Shown: positions 1-13,202 of the stretch, piece by piece
Layout: each line of letters begins with the position of its first letter
How positions within the stretch are numbered: the first letter of the stretch is position 1
Assembly (NCBI RefSeq): GCF_905220365.1
Contig: NC_061126.1
Span: 6,696,001-6,760,000, forward strand
Length of the DNA: 64,000 nt
Origin: Vanessa cardui
Lineage: Eukaryota; Arthropoda; Insecta; Lepidoptera; Nymphalidae
Direction of reading: 5' to 3'
The notes under the pieces: model-generated
What the model saw: the letters and a program-made list of their open reading frames with translations, nothing else
Told to the model about the DNA's origin: nothing
Database searches by the model: none
Program-made: the position numbers and the translations under genes

Positions 1-1411
1 ATAAACCATCTCATGGATAAATCATAAATTTTATTAAATTAATAAAAATGTGTAATAAAACTACTCACATAACATTAATTTATGTGACTATATTACTTTG
101 CCAATCGATACATATATTATTTATCCGCTCATTGTATATTAATTATATCCTTTTACCGCCCAACCATGAATCTAGCTTTCTTCTCCACTCAACGTTCAAA
201 ATCAACCGCCTTTTGTTTTTCTCGTGTCAGGCAGTACCAGCTCGCCACACCACGCCACGAGAGGAAGTGACGGGAGTCCCACTATACGGTGTCGATAACC
301 GAATCAATAATCATACTAATAAAAGTTACTTCAATTAAAAAAACGTATTTAAAAATCAAAACCGTACTAAATATTATTATTTCAATTAAAATTACATAAG
401 TATATTTAAAAAATCATGAAATATTATACAATATTTCCTGTCACTTACATACATAGTTTGTTCCAAAACTAGCTGTTTTTCAGTAACGCGTGACGAAATG
501 TTATAATCTGTCTATGTACTACTACGTTACTAGTTGTCACATTTTACTATAAACATTCGGAGGAAGAAAAACATGCTTTATTTAATAATAAATGTATACC
601 ATTTACACTTAATAACATTAACATAGATTGTCATCGTCCATCATATACCATTGAAAGAAACGTTGGGTTTGGAACTTAGAAGCTGAATGGTACACATATT
701 TGGGACATGATTGCTTTAATTGTTGATGTTGTTTTTTTTTCTCTATTTTTTGTCAGATATTTCTATCTGTGTATAAAAAACAATGTGTCTAGCATAGACA
801 CGTTAACTGTTAAGGAGTTTCTCAACGGTTGACGAGATTCATATCAAAATAATACGTTATGTTTCAGATTCTTCAGATATGAATTAACATTGCTAGTCAA
901 AAGCTCGTAAAACGGTCCTCTAACAGATTTTCTAATAAGAATATCTCAATATTAAAAAAATATTTAGTAACTTCATATACTTTCTGTAACAAAAAACAAT
1001 ATATATTAATAATATAAAAACATAAAGTTAAACAAAGATGTCACTTTCCGTCGTTTCAATTCGTATTTATAGTTCCGATGTAAGTTCATAAAATCTTTGA
1101 AACTAAAATCTGAATATCTTTATTCGCTTTTGACATGTATGTATTTATTATTATCGTGGTTGAAGAGAAGTCGCCGTGATTTAGACATCACTCTCAATGG
1201 CTTTTGCATGTTGCATTTCATACGCGGTGCTAGCTCAACTCGGCTAATGCTATATTTTTAACATGATACGTTATAGCCGTCTCGAAAGTCTAACTTGCGA
1301 GCTGAAAATATTGAAAACTTTATAAGTTCTATATTTACTTTTCAAATTAGAGCATTCAAGCTTTTTTTGGAAATTACTAATTTTGATCGGGTATAATTAT
1401 TATCAGCGTCT
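1..1411. other. AT-rich DNA without a recognisable gene
   Basis: No gene or repeat was recognised. Composition is AT-rich with many short A and T runs. Slightly more GC-rich patches lie at about 170-300 and 1140-1300. The 96-codon frame at 48-338 has no domain, no splice context and AT-driven composition, so it is left out as a chance ORF. Confidence 0.6.
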
Positions 1412-1884
1412 TCTATACATATAATAAAATTGGAGTGTCGGTTGGTAATATTGAAATAGCCCTTTTTTCTCAATGTATATGTTTTTTAAACCATTTACCA
1501 TTTAAACCATTTATTTTGCTACACACATACATTACATAGATTATACAGGAAAAAAAAATTAAAGAACACAGTGTAGGTAGTACACTATGGGTTCATCTCA
1601 GTATAAGCTGTGCTAATGCACAGCACTGATTTTCAGATGGCCCCTGACTATTGGGTAAACATAAACACATGCGCATATTTATACACGGCACATATACCAA
1701 AATAACATTCTTTACAATTTTTGTCTGTCTGTCTTTCTATTTGTTCAGGCTAATCTCTGGAACGGTTGGATCGATTTTGACGGGATTTTCAGTGGTAGTT
1801 GCTGATATAATAAGGAATAACTTAGGCTTCAATAATATTTTTTTTGTTAATTTCAAACGCGTTCAAGGTTGCGGGCACAGCTAG
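1412..1884 (+). mobile_element. Non-autonomous Helitron, family H1 (longer copy)
   Basis: The element starts with TC (TCTATACATATAATAAAAT) and ends GGGCACAGCTAG followed by T, the usual Helitron boundaries (5' TC, 3' CTRR, insertion between A and T). Both ends and the interior match the minus-strand element at 20553-20838. Shared interior sequence includes the T-rich TTTGTCTGTCTGTC stretch, TAATCTCTGGAA and ATTTTGACGGG. This copy carries about 190 bp more in the middle (roughly 1490-1660). A 77-codon ORF across its 3' half is a by-product of the element. No Rep/helicase is encoded, so it would depend on an autonomous Helitron elsewhere. Confidence 0.75.
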
Positions 1885-2474
1885 TTTATAAATATTTTTA
1901 ATAACTTAATTTATATTGTTGCTGCATTTTATATCGCTTATCGTTTTATTATAAAATGAATAAGGAATGCGAAATCGCTATTTAAGTAAATTAATTTAAT
2001 AAAGTAAACATAAATAAGTCGTTTATGTTTACTTACAATGACCAATAAAACCTTTGTCAGCGATTATTTCCCAGTAAATTCAGACAATAATTGCCACTTT
2101 ATTTAAAAGGTTTCTTGTTATTCCAATAGCTTATATATTGATACTGCGGAAAACAAACAAAATTATTCACGTACATTCGAGCGCAATAGTTATGCACCTT
2201 TATATTTCCTGATACATACAAAATTAACTGTCAAGTTAAATTAATATAAATTATCTCAATATTAGCTTTTCTGGTAAATCGGAATATGTTGTTATTTTAT
2301 ATTTGTATTTTATGTAAGTTCACTTAAGTTTAACGTCAAACAAGGTTTATCGATTCTGTCAGTCAATCTATATATTAATTCATGGAAATCAAAATATCTT
2401 TGTTCTATACTTCACTAAAAAAACAATTATAAATATATACGTATTGTATTTAATAATAATAATAGTCTTGGCCA
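1885..2474. other. AT-rich spacer
   Basis: No gene, repeat family or strong secondary structure was recognised. Confidence 0.6.
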
Positions 2475-2735
2475 ATTTCATACGCGGCGGCCAATCTCAA
2501 GGAAGAGTAGACTACGCAGGAAATATTACTGTGCATAAGTGAATATACATGCACAGATGCACTCTCTTATCTCACTCTCATAATCGCAAATCCGTTAACT
2601 CTTACCGGTCGTGTCAGATTGCAATTCCGATTCAAGCCCAAGACCAACTACTTTACACAAGTGCACACAATTTCAACCGGACTCCGGGATGCTACTGAAC
2701 ATTTCTAACTAAAAAAGCCAGTAGACCTTAAGAGA
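2475..2735 (+). mobile_element. Decayed lepidopteran interspersed repeat (SINE-like)
   Basis: Pieces match, in order, a repeat I recall from butterflies and moths: CCAATCTCAA, ACTACGCAGG, a GTGCATAAGTG segment, GATGCACTCTC, TCACTCTCATAATC, CGGTCGTGTCAGATTG and CCGGACTCCGGGATGCTACTGA. It is much diverged, and the middle looks rearranged relative to the remembered consensus. There is no ORF. The family name and exact ends are uncertain; identification is from memory. Confidence 0.5.
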
Positions 2736-4772
2736 ACTACAGAAAAATATTTTATTCCAAATACCATTCCTTAAATTGCCAATGCGACAAAAAATTTAGG
2801 AACTAAAATTTCTGACGCCTTGCCTCTGTTCCTTTTTTACACTGACTCGATGGCTCAAGCCAGAATACAACAATACTGAGTTATTGCAGTGATGTTTGGC
2901 GGTTGAGTTCACCAAGAAAAGCTTGACTTTTGTTTCTAATAACACGTATACAGTATTTTTATGTATTACTAACAAAAAGCAAAGATTGCATAGGTTAGAA
3001 GACGTGAATTTTAACAGATGATTGCAGACTCAAATGCAGGGAAACATACCTGAATTTTTCGAGCTTAATAGCAAAGGAAAATATGCGAAACCTTGATAAT
3101 ACTTGTAGAATATAAACCATATTTTGGAACTCTACAAGTCTATATGTATGCACCAATCCGTATAGGAGCATCATGAATCCTGATAGCTCCGACCCTTTCG
3201 AAGAAAGGGTCCTGAGCCCTGTTCTTACTTAAATTGTCACTGTAAATAAAAATAAACATACAATTTTTAGCAATGTTAGTAGTCATAGTAGTTGAATTTA
3301 TACATATTTTTTTAATTAAAATTCTTTATTGACATCAATTCGTAATTGAAAGTGTACAAGCTACTTGAAAGCGTTTCCCACCATTGAATCTATGCAATAA
3401 ACATGAATGGCTTTATAGAGCATCAAAATATATAACGATTATTTATTAAATATATCTGTTATTATATATTCGAATAAAATAAAGAGTTAATTCCAATATT
3501 TGAAATGCGTTTAACAAATTATTATGAATTTATATACATATTTTTATATAATATTTAGGCAGCTTGTGAGCAACCGATTCTATTATTTTATTAAAACAAC
3601 TAAATAGACTGAATTGACAAAAATATTTAACAAGTTATAATAATATTCTTAGGTAAATTTATTCAATTAAAAGTAACAAACATATAAAGTCTACTTTATT
3701 GCTTAATTTATATTATAAAAAACATTTAAAACTATCGTACTTCATTTGAACGAATTGAAAATTAATAAATAATAAAATTATAAAATAAATAAAAATTAAT
3801 ATGCTTTTTACTTTGTACGTTGTAAAGAAAACAGTATACTAGTACGTGGTTGTGTCATTCATAGTGACGCTATGAATATATTTATACGCGTAATCATTGA
3901 AGTCCATAAACGAAAATAGTTAATGTTACAATATTTATTTTTGATTTCATCAGACTCTAACAAGTCGGCTTTTAAGATTTTAAGATTTGTTTGGGCCCGC
4001 ATCAATCCAAGCGCTTCCATTAATTGAGCAGGTAAATGTCTTAATCACCAATATGATAGCGAGAACTAATCCACCAGTAAAAGCGTTTCCAATCAGGGAT
4101 AGCGTCAGGCAGGCAGTCGGCCGTTACACCTGCTAAATCATGCAATATATACTTCATCAATCTCAAATAAATGGAATGATGATGACATTTGGAATATTTA
4201 TTCTCTTTTTTAAATATACAATGCGAAAAACTTATCTTCAACGTCTTGCAAGATTCCTTGAAGATCAAATGTGAAAACATTACAACGATATTGTAACTGT
4301 GTACTGTTGTAGCTATACACTAAACAAACTTTTCTTATATAACCGGAAATAATCTTTAGTCTACTTACTACAGTATATATTAATTATAATTGTTATCATT
4401 GTACCAATATTAGATATAGGTATGTTAGTTTTATTAATTTCTCCTGATTCACATTAAAGTAATACTAGTTTTTAACTTTTAGACAGACTGTATAGTACCT
4501 TTTTTAATTTATTGGATGTTTTTTTGAGATATAGCTTAGTGTGCTGGTTGCCAATGTGTCTTGCTGATTCTCTGTTTATAAGACAGAAGGACGAGGTCAT
4601 TGAAAAATGACTAAATTTTCCTAACAATCGTATATGGGAAGAAAAAAAAATATAATTTGTTATTTATTCGTATGAAATTGGCATGAACAGTCTTATTCAA
4701 ATTTCTTCGTCTTCTTTTGTCATTGAACAAAATTACGCCGGTTTGTTTAGCGAATTTCATTAGATAATTTAA
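2736..4772. other. AT-rich DNA with one perfect hairpin
   Basis: Apart from a 21-bp hairpin at 3191-3211 (listed separately), nothing is recognised. The 79-codon minus-strand frame at 4041-4280 shows no domain and no splice signals at its edges. Confidence 0.6.
3191..3211. repeat. Short perfect inverted repeat
   Basis: GACCCTTTC and GAAAGGGTC form 9-bp perfect arms around a 3-nt GAA loop, in a mildly GC-rich patch (about 3140-3225). No U-run follows in the manner of a bacterial terminator, and none is expected here. It may be the relic stem of a retroposon; a similar 9-bp-arm hairpin lies in a retroposon-like segment at 50564-50586. Confidence 0.7.
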
Positions 4773-4961
4773 TCTATACTATAATATTATAAATAAGAAA
4801 TAACTCTATTTCTTTCTGTCGCTCTTTCACGGCCAAACCGCTTAACCGAATTTGATGAAATTTGGTATGAAGCAAACTTGAAATTTAAGAAAAGATATAG
4901 GCTGCTTTTTTACCTACCACGTGATAACCAAAAAGCGTGCTATACCGCGCGTGACTTCTAG
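4773..4961 (+). mobile_element. Non-autonomous Helitron, Lep1-like (family H2)
   Basis: Begins TCTATACTATAATATTATAA after an A and ends GACTTCTAG before a T. The interior has TTTCACGGCCAAACCGCTTA and TTTGATGAAATTTGGTATGA, hallmarks of the short Helitron-like elements that are abundant in Lepidoptera (Lep1 type). At about 189 bp it encodes nothing. The minus-strand element at 33948-34141 is a second copy of this family. Confidence 0.8.
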
Positions 4962-6631
4962 TTGCAATATAAATTAATTTAATTTAGCTTCACATAACCA
5001 TTCGTACAGTTGAGACGTTAGTATTACATTATTATTAAATAATTTCGTTAATTGTATTATCTTAGGTCTATGGTACACATTCGTACCCGTAGTTCCACAA
5101 AGCGCAACAGTAACTGAAGTAGACGTTTATCGTCGGATTTAATAATGCACCAACCCAAGAATATTGGGCTAGCTAAAAGTGGAACACAGAGTACTATCAA
5201 TAGACAATGAACGTGTAGTATTTCAATTAAGTTTCTCATAACATGTGTATGACACAAGGCTAACCTGTATAGAGAGATATGGGTAGGAAATAGGCGCAGG
5301 GCGTCATGTCCCGGTTAATACCTAGCCCGAGAGACGTGTCGGGCCGGCTCAGCGAAACGTCAAAGGCAAATTGAAAATTAATTTATGCTTGCAAAATTTC
5401 ATAAAGCTTTCGCAGATTGTAAATCAGTCAACACGAATATGCATGTACAAGTTTAAGAGTGAAATTTACCTGCTTTAAAAAAGTCATATATAAAAGATCG
5501 AAATAAATTGAAACGAATGCTTTTTATAAGATAAGCTACTCATGTAAATTACTGTTTTTTTTTAATATAAAGTGGTTGTTTAATATAAAGTGGCGTATAC
5601 TTGTTATTATATTTAATTTTTAGTTTCAAATTAATGATAGACATCGTAAAAAAATAGATATATATAAGTATATCAATTATATCGATAGTAGTCAAATACA
5701 TAAAAAGAAAAAAAAAAAACAAGTACCAACAGAAAAATTAAGGCGATAAAAAATAAACTTAATAAAGTTAACCTTTGTATGTATTAACCTTTTCATTACG
5801 GACCTACTTTGCTAATACAATTTACTGCACGTCACTAGTCCGACTGGTGAAAAAAAAAATGTAAGATGAAAATGAAATATGTTTATTAAAGTATCTTGTG
5901 ACATTGCTGAAATATCTATATATAATTATATGAATATGTGGATAATAAAAAGGATGAGTATATTTAAATAGTATTAATATCAACTGCACTTAACAGTAGT
6001 TTTTACAGTCGCTTCACACCGTTCAGTCTACTTATCTTCTTTAAAAATTCAAGATGTTATCTGACATCTCGCGTTGATTTAGACTAAATAATTCTATATC
6101 ATGGTAATTAATCAATCAACGAATTAAGTTCGATTAAAATATTTTTTGTACAGATTGCACAAAATCTATTTCACAATTACGTATTTGTTTAGTTTAATAT
6201 ATTTATAATAATATGTGACATACGTACTCGTACATGACAAAAATGATATATTCTAATTTTAAAGCGAATCAAAAGTAAAACAGAAGTCATAACGATCCGT
6301 GGTGAGGCAATAGAACTGAACGCACTCGCGGGAGGGTTCTAGAAAGAGTCGTAAATACAGACGCCTCTCACTTATAAATTAGGATCATAAAGCAGTTGCC
6401 GAAGTTTGTTGGCGTCACGACGACCATAAAACAACGCTTACGTCTAACGGGAATACGCTTGTCTACCCCTTCGCAATCTTTCAATTTACTCGAATCGCTC
6501 CTATAACTCATATTCCATATTTGAATGCAAGTCGTGTTTTGAACACGTAGATTTTAACATAATATTACACAGAAATACTTCAGTACAATTATTTATATTA
6601 AGTCTTTAAAGTTGCTTGTTCTTAATACTTT
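4962..6631. other. AT-rich DNA with two GC-richer islands
   Basis: Islands at about 5270-5370 and 6290-6480 stand out from AT-rich flanks. The first contains GCCCGA (5325-5330) and TCGGGC (5339-5344) as a 6-bp inverted repeat. Neither has a credible ORF or a splice-bounded exon. The 66-codon minus frame at 5057-5257 is not supported. Confidence 0.5.
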
Positions 6632-6870
6632 TTTTATTGGACCTGCAAACGGGCCACCTGGTGTTAAGTGGGCACCACCGCCTAAATACATTGGCGCTGT
6701 AAGAAATATTATCTATGTCCCACATCGCTAAGCTTTGCCAACCATGAGATGTAAAATTCACTCACCCTAAAAACTGGAACAGGACAATACTAAGTGTTCG
6801 GAGATAGAATATGTTGTGATTGGGAGGAACCCACTCGGACGGACTAACACGAAGCCCTACAAGGACTACC
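6632..6870 (-). mobile_element. SINE-like retroposon, family R (minus strand)
   Basis: Read on the minus strand it runs from a GGTGGTAGTCCTTGTAGGGC head to a tail with GGCGGTGGTGCCCACTTAAC, CCAGGTGGCCC and a terminal AATAAAAAAA. It is a diverged copy of the element at 38551-38908. The tail resembles the 3' end of the LINE at 24301-25292, so that type of LINE may mobilise it. The 83-codon ORF beginning at 6816 is a by-product. Confidence 0.7.
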
Positions 6871-7332
6871 ACCAAATTACTTTATCTAAAACTTCATATT
6901 TGTATGTATTTAAACATATTCATGAAAAAAAAGATAAACTTGCTGTACATATAAAATTAAAAAAATATAAATTAAACTTAATTAATTATTATTTAAGTGT
7001 CAGATATGAAAGTAGCTTATGTGCTATTCCAGGTATATACTATATATCTGTAACGAATTTTATTTAGATCTCTTATTATCTTAGCAGTTATGAGTTGATT
7101 AAATAAAAAACCTTCAATCTAAACTTTAGTAATACTTGTAATATTAAAATAATTTATAGAAATAAATACGTTTGTAATTGTATTTGTACAATGCTTAGAA
7201 TTAAGATGAATTATTCACATGAACAAAATAATAATTATATAACAAAAAATCAATTAATATAATCTAATGGTTACGGAAAGAAATACCTTTTTTTAGTTTT
7301 TAATAAATTCCTAGCCTAGTGGCATCATACAA
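6871..7332. other. AT-rich spacer
   Basis: Nothing recognised. Confidence 0.6.
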
Positions 7333-7629
7333 TCACTACATATTATCAAACAAAATACCCCGACCACGTCTGTCTATCTGTATCTTCCCGAAAAACGTCA
7401 AAACTACATAACGTATTTTAATGCGATATTCAGTATTAGGCAGAAGGATTCACAAGGAAGGTAAGTAGGTATATAATTTATTAAGATTTTTGTCCGAATA
7501 AGTTGAAATAGATCAACAATTGTTAAGCATGTCGGAAAAAAGCAACAATAAATATAAATAGAAGGTAAAAATTTATTGGGCAAAAATAAAACTTTTGTCC
7601 AGCCGTGCGAAGCCGAGACGGGCCGCTAG
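7333..7629 (+). mobile_element. Non-autonomous Helitron (family H3)
   Basis: Starts TCACTACATATTATCAAACA after an A and contains a CGTCTGTCTATCTGTAT stretch near its 5' end. It ends GCGAAGCCGAGACGGGCCG then CTAG (7626-7629) followed by T. The 'GCGAAGCCG...CGGGCCGCTAGT' end is typical of lepidopteran Helitrons. It encodes no protein. Confidence 0.75.
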
Positions 7630-10600
7630 TAAAATTATAAAATTGTATTTTTTGCCTTTTTTTATTTCCATCAAATTACACTCGACCAATGACACCTTAA
7701 AATCTTCATACATATATACATTCACACTTTGTAGTTAAATGCCTCAGCGTCCCAGCTCTACAACGTACAAGGCTGCCCTCTTTCATGAATTGCCAGTAAC
7801 CGACGAGGGTTTACACTCCCATGCCTCTAAGAATAAGTAACGCCATTGGCCGTGCGCCTTAACCTTGCCGATTACGTAGGAATGCTACTCCATAGTCGAA
7901 TAAAGATATACAAAGCGCATATTTTGTACACACTTGTGCACATAATATTATATACACAGCGAACTAATTCTTGAAATTGTCCCGTTATAGAATCTCAGTA
8001 AAAAATATGTAAATATTTAGAAATATAAATAATAGAGTTCGTGTGTATTTTATGTATGATTACATTTTATAATAGGTCTTGAATAAATTGCAATTAAATT
8101 TGAATATAAATCCTATATTAGTAAATAATCTATTTCCAATATTATGTATTCCGTTATAATACACTGATGCAATACATCAAAGAACATAGCTGAAAACGGG
8201 GTGTGAATATGAATCAAAATTTCATATATCCGTGCCAATTTTCATATTAATTGCGTTTTATTACGGACAAAAGTGCTTGCATCAAATTAGTTATGTATGT
8301 AAAATAATGTTGTTAAAAGGAGTAATGGCATTTCATTAATTTAGTTCCAGCGGTGAAACATGTTACCACATTGGTAGCTGCGCACATAGCGACCGAGAAT
8401 ACAACCGACTATATCATTAAAATATACTAAAATGTTAAAAATAAATGGTAAATAACGAAATGTGAATTTCATTTAACTGTTACTGACATTTGTAAAAGGA
8501 CGGAACATAATAGCGTTACGAATAAATGAGACGTGTTTAAACTTCTCTCAGTATTCCATTAATTAAAGTCCGATAAATTGAAACGGCGAATTATTATTCC
8601 AACAATTTCTTTAAAATCCGAAACATAAGATTACTTCAAAGCTATTTATAAAAACTGAATAGCTAATAATATAATTCTTAACACATTCTTAAGTGAAATC
8701 TTTAAAAAATCGAGGTTCTGATCACCTAATGGTTTTATTAATACAGACGAGAGTTTAACTGATCGTAGTGAGATCGTAAAATCGTGTGGAAGTAATTCGC
8801 GAAGGCAAGTTTGCCGCAGACGCTTTACTTACAGCACTTGAAGTTAGTTGGAGCAAAAGTTGCCCGGCGCTTGTCCCACTCATAAAGTCAGCAACGACAA
8901 CTTAGTCACTTTTGCATGCTCTTAGCTACGACCAGATATGTAGTGATTAAAATGTACTCCAAAATATTAATATTAGAATACGCTGAGTTCCTCTAATGTT
9001 CTAATTGACCTAAATATACAATTTTCACAAAACTTTACTTACTCGTTATTAAAAGTGTTAAAGTATTTTTTCATACATAATCAAAGTGATTTTGTAAAGT
9101 CGTACTTTATGGAAAGCTAAAAATATTTCTTATACTTTGACTTTAAAAAAGTGCTTTACCTAGTTCTATTTTTAAAGGTGAGAAGTATGGAACGTTCATT
9201 AATTTTAAAAAAATGAAATAATTTTAGAGAATGTTAAAGCGAATTGCCGTACCGCATTAAACTTTTAATTGCATGCACTGCTTAATATGATTTCTTCGTC
9301 TAAGTGCAGAGTGGTTAAAAGAAATAAAAATAAATTCACCTTTAGGTATACGCTCGCATTACGTCGGGAGGTATGTAAGGTGCGTGTAAATTATTCAGTC
9401 GATACGAAGCTTGCTCTCTGGGGCTTTGGCCGGAATACTAACATCTGATCCGTGATTGTGCTTGATAAATCTCTTTCGATCAGGAGACTCATTCGCGCGT
9501 CTTTCTTTAGGCGCATAAATCAATATTACTTATTTGTTCTACAATTTTTAAGTGTATATGACATTGTTTTTTTTCTCGTATCATAAACATTCGAAATATT
9601 GTTTAATGTATGAATATCTTAAAAAAGCTTGAATTTTAACTAATTATTTTTGAATTTATCAAAATCAAAATATCCTTTTTCAAGGAAACTTATAAAAGTA
9701 CTTTTGAATTGTCATATTGCACTGTTGAATTAATTTTATATAGCCAATTTTTAAATTTACAACTAAACAAAATTAAATCTAATAAATAAATCTAAAAAGT
9801 AAAATATATTATATTTATCTGTTATTTTATAATATTCTATTAAGTAATAACGTTTTGTTACTCTTAAATTTACTAACTGCAAATTTTGTTTTTAAATAAA
9901 AAAATATTATTCATTGTCCTGAAAAAATATTTTACGCCTCCATATTTCTATGTTAACGTAAATTATTTTTGTTCCTAAAATTTTAGAAATGGCTATACCA
10001 CATGTTTTGTAGCTGTCACAAATAATGATTTGTGCAAAAGATAAAAGTCAAATACTACTATCAAGTCAAATAATACTCGTACTATAAATAAACAGTGATG
10101 TAAATAAAAATACAGGATTTTATTTAACGACGAAATTAACAAAATTATACTTTTTTTTATATTTTATTTATTTGTTAAAGCAAATATGTGAACTTCTCAT
10201 AATATTCCTCGTATAACAAAAATACATTTTAATCGTAGTATAAGAGAAAAAACGCCACATATTTTTACCACCAAAAAATATTTTCGCTAATGTCTGTCCA
10301 ATCAAAGGGGAAAATAAGGTTATAATATGAATAAATTACTAATATTTTATTTAAAAATAAGAAAAATATCTCTTATAACTTAGTCAGCAAAGCCAAATTT
10401 TTAACACTAGATATTTTAAATGACTACTAATCTTAAATTTATTTATCAAAACTACTACTTATTTTAAATTAGATCAATACTAAAAATTCTCCTATGCAGT
10501 ATTCTACGACATAATTAACTATTGTGCCTATACATATATGCATATTCTTATGGTATATATAAGAATATTAATCATTTTCGGTTGTGATTGAATAACAAAT

Positions 10601-12167
10601 ATCCAAACACAAACTAATTGATAATGATTTACAACAATAATAAATACGTGGATTGAAAACGCTAATCTCGAGATTTTCGAGTACAATTTGAACAAAAACC
10701 TCAACACGGGCCAGCTAGTGAAATAAACTTAAACTATAAATATTAAAAAATATTGAAGTTCACAGCACTTATAAAGTCATAAAAAATATGAAATAATAAA
10801 TGTACGATATCAACCTGTATAGTACGAGTACGTTCGCATTGTCGCTCCGCAAACAAGCCGCAGTGAGTGGCTACGTGACGTGCAGCATAAATTGCGACGT
10901 TCTAGCTGAAATCAACTGAATGTCAAACGAATCGAATCATTTTATTATTATACAATATTGACAAGTCAAAAGTGTTCGGGGATGCAATCAAATATTATAA
11001 TTAGCACGTTACAAATTTCAACGCCTGCCGCTGTTTCGACGTGAACTAGTTTTTTACTAATTAGACTAATTTAATATTATTATTGAAAACGTATTTTAGA
11101 TGAGGGTCGAAGGTTTAATTTGCGATATTATGAATAGAATGATTTACAATTTGTTTGCGAAAGGTAAATTACCCATTTAAAACCGGTTTCTCTTCAAGAT
11201 TGGTGAGGTTATCAGCAAAACTGCAATATCCTCCCTCGTCGAGTTTGTGAGTAATCAAATTAACCGCCACTGAAATGATTTCAGTGATTCCAAATATTTT
11301 AATTGACAAACAGAAATTTGGGCTGAAAATAGCGTTTAAATTGTGCTTGCATTTACTGAATTTTAATGCTATGAATGAATATAATATTGGAACAAAGTCA
11401 AAAGTCATTCATTTATTTTGACTTATTATGACGTCACGGGATAATAACAAATACAGTAATATTTTCATAATTTAAATAAACATCTTAAAGTATTTTAAAA
11501 GTAGTTCATCGTTTTCACTAAGATTTAGACTTCTTAAAATATATTATTTTCGAAATACACATAAATACCATTAAAGAAATAATAATTTAAGACGTTGGTG
11601 CTATTGTGATAAGTGTTAGTATTGACCTTTATTTTTCCTTTTACATCTCAAATAATATTTATAATTTACGCATATTATTGGTCTTATTTGTAATTTATAA
11701 ATCTTACACGTCAGTATACTTTAGATAAAATGTATTTAGCTTATTAACAAGGCTTAGCTTTAGAGTAAGCAAAACAAGATTCAATGAGAATCAAATACAG
11801 AAAGTATGATTAAGAAAACCATCTTTTTAAAAAATTTGTAGAAAACCATCTCTTAATTTATGCATCATTATAATATTATAATATACGTGTACAAGCTACC
11901 TACCCCGACTTTCCATAGAATAACAACCTGAACAGTTCTCTATATTTTTAAAATATACTGATACATTTAAATTGTACTCCCCAGTCAGCAGCGTCCCCAG
12001 ACACAACTCGGCCCCATGCTTAAACTGCCAATCATTTATAGCTAATCTGTAGCGGGACTTACGTTTTTTAGCTGACGTCAAAAAAAGGAGGTAATTAATT
12101 TAACCTTATATTTTTATTTTTTTATGTTGCTTGATGGTTTCATCAGTTATGAAAAATTATTTTTGAT
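7630..12167. other. AT-rich DNA with several GC-richer islands
   Basis: Islands lie at about 7740-7880, 8750-8940, 9330-9510 and 10805-10930. No repeat family is recognised in them. The 8750-8940 island contains a possible minus-strand first coding exon (separate entry). The others have no splice-bounded open frame and could be regulatory. ORFs at 11169-11408 and 11896-12081 (minus) look like chance frames. Confidence 0.5.
8833..8883 (-). CDS. Very tentative first coding exon (17 codons)
   Basis: On the minus strand an ATG at 8883 opens 17 codons (MSGTSAGQLLLQLTSSA) that run directly into GTAAGT (8832-8827), a strong donor. The frame has a stop six codons upstream (8902-8904), as expected for a true start. 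The block is more GC-rich than its flanks. There is no protein match I recognise and no visible continuation exon, and donors of this quality arise by chance, so support is weak. Confidence 0.15.
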
Positions 12168-12197
12168 ATCACCCATTACTATAGATCGAATAAAATC

Positions 12198-12236
<39 letters not shown>

Positions 12237-12297
12237 CGAATAAAATCGATTCGATCTATAGTAATGGGTGATCCATTACTATAGATCGAATAAAATC
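12168..12297. repeat. Palindromic/direct repeat structure around a (TA)17 core
   Basis: A 23-bp arm at 12168-12190 is exactly inverted at 12250-12272. The segment between them contains a 34-bp TA run (12201-12234) and a second copy of ATCGAATAAAATCGA. From 12273 the left-arm sequence is repeated directly for 25 bp (12273-12297 equals 12173-12197), offset by exactly 100 bp. The whole could extrude as a cruciform. It may be a MITE-like relic or a replication-slippage product. Confidence 0.9.
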
Positions 12298-13002
12298 TAA
12301 TATAAATTCAAAAACTACTCGTAAGGTTGGAAAATTAAAGGTTTCCTTGCTTATTCAGAGTATATTACTCGATATCTTCCTCGATTGCAAATTGACTTTG
12401 ATGAATGAACAGATAATCCGTTGTAGGTGATAATTTGTAAATATAAAAAGGAAAAACCAACAATAAGCTGGGATAAATATTTTTCTCAATGACTGTGTTT
12501 TTTGTTGTTTCATTTAAGCAGCGCTTACGAAGGTGCCCGTAAAGCGATATCTATTTGCTAATAAAACTTGGAAATCCCCTTTTAATAATTGCCCACATGA
12601 AACCAAAGTTACAAAGGGACAAACACTAAAAAAATATCTTATATATTTAAGTGTTTTCAAGTCGGTGGTAGTAAAGCAACGTAAAGCAAAACTGTTTTAA
12701 TATTTACTTAAATTTAAGAAATTAAAAAATTAAATTTTAATAAATTGGTATTATAGACATTTTTTTAAGTTTCTGTATTAAGTTTAGTCGTACACGGCAT
12801 TTTTTAACAATTACATTTTTTTTTTCTATTAAGATTAAAGTTTTTTAAATGTTCAGTGTGTCAGTATTTTCAAAAAAATAAACGAGCTTTTTGTCTATTA
12901 GTAGAATAGTTTAATTAAATTTGAATATATTTTATAACTAAAGTAATAAAGGACTCCATAAATTTATATTGAGTAAACAAAAAAAAAAACAAACATGTTT
13001 TT
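12298..13002. other. AT-rich spacer
   Basis: Nothing recognised beyond A/T runs. Confidence 0.6.
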
Positions 13003-13202
13003 TATTGTATAGATGGAGGAGCAAATGGCCCATACGATGGTAAGCGATATCCACCGCCAATGGCGCTATAAGAAATAATAATCATTCATTACATTACCAA
13101 TGCCCCACCGCCAACCTTGAAAACTGATATGTTACGTCCCTTACGCCTGTAGTTATCTGATGAGTGGGTGGTACCTACTCAGAAGGGCTAGCATAAAGCC
13201 TT
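13003..13202 (-). mobile_element. SINE-like retroposon, family R, internally deleted
   Basis: The minus strand reads CGGTGGTAAGGCTTTATGC, then GTAGGTACCACCCACTCATC, then skips directly to an ACTACAGGCGTAAGGGAC segment, and ends with GGCGGTGGATATCGCTTACC and an AATAAAAAA tail. The copy at 38551-38908 has about 60 bp more between the second and third pieces, so this copy carries a deletion. Non-coding. Confidence 0.7.
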
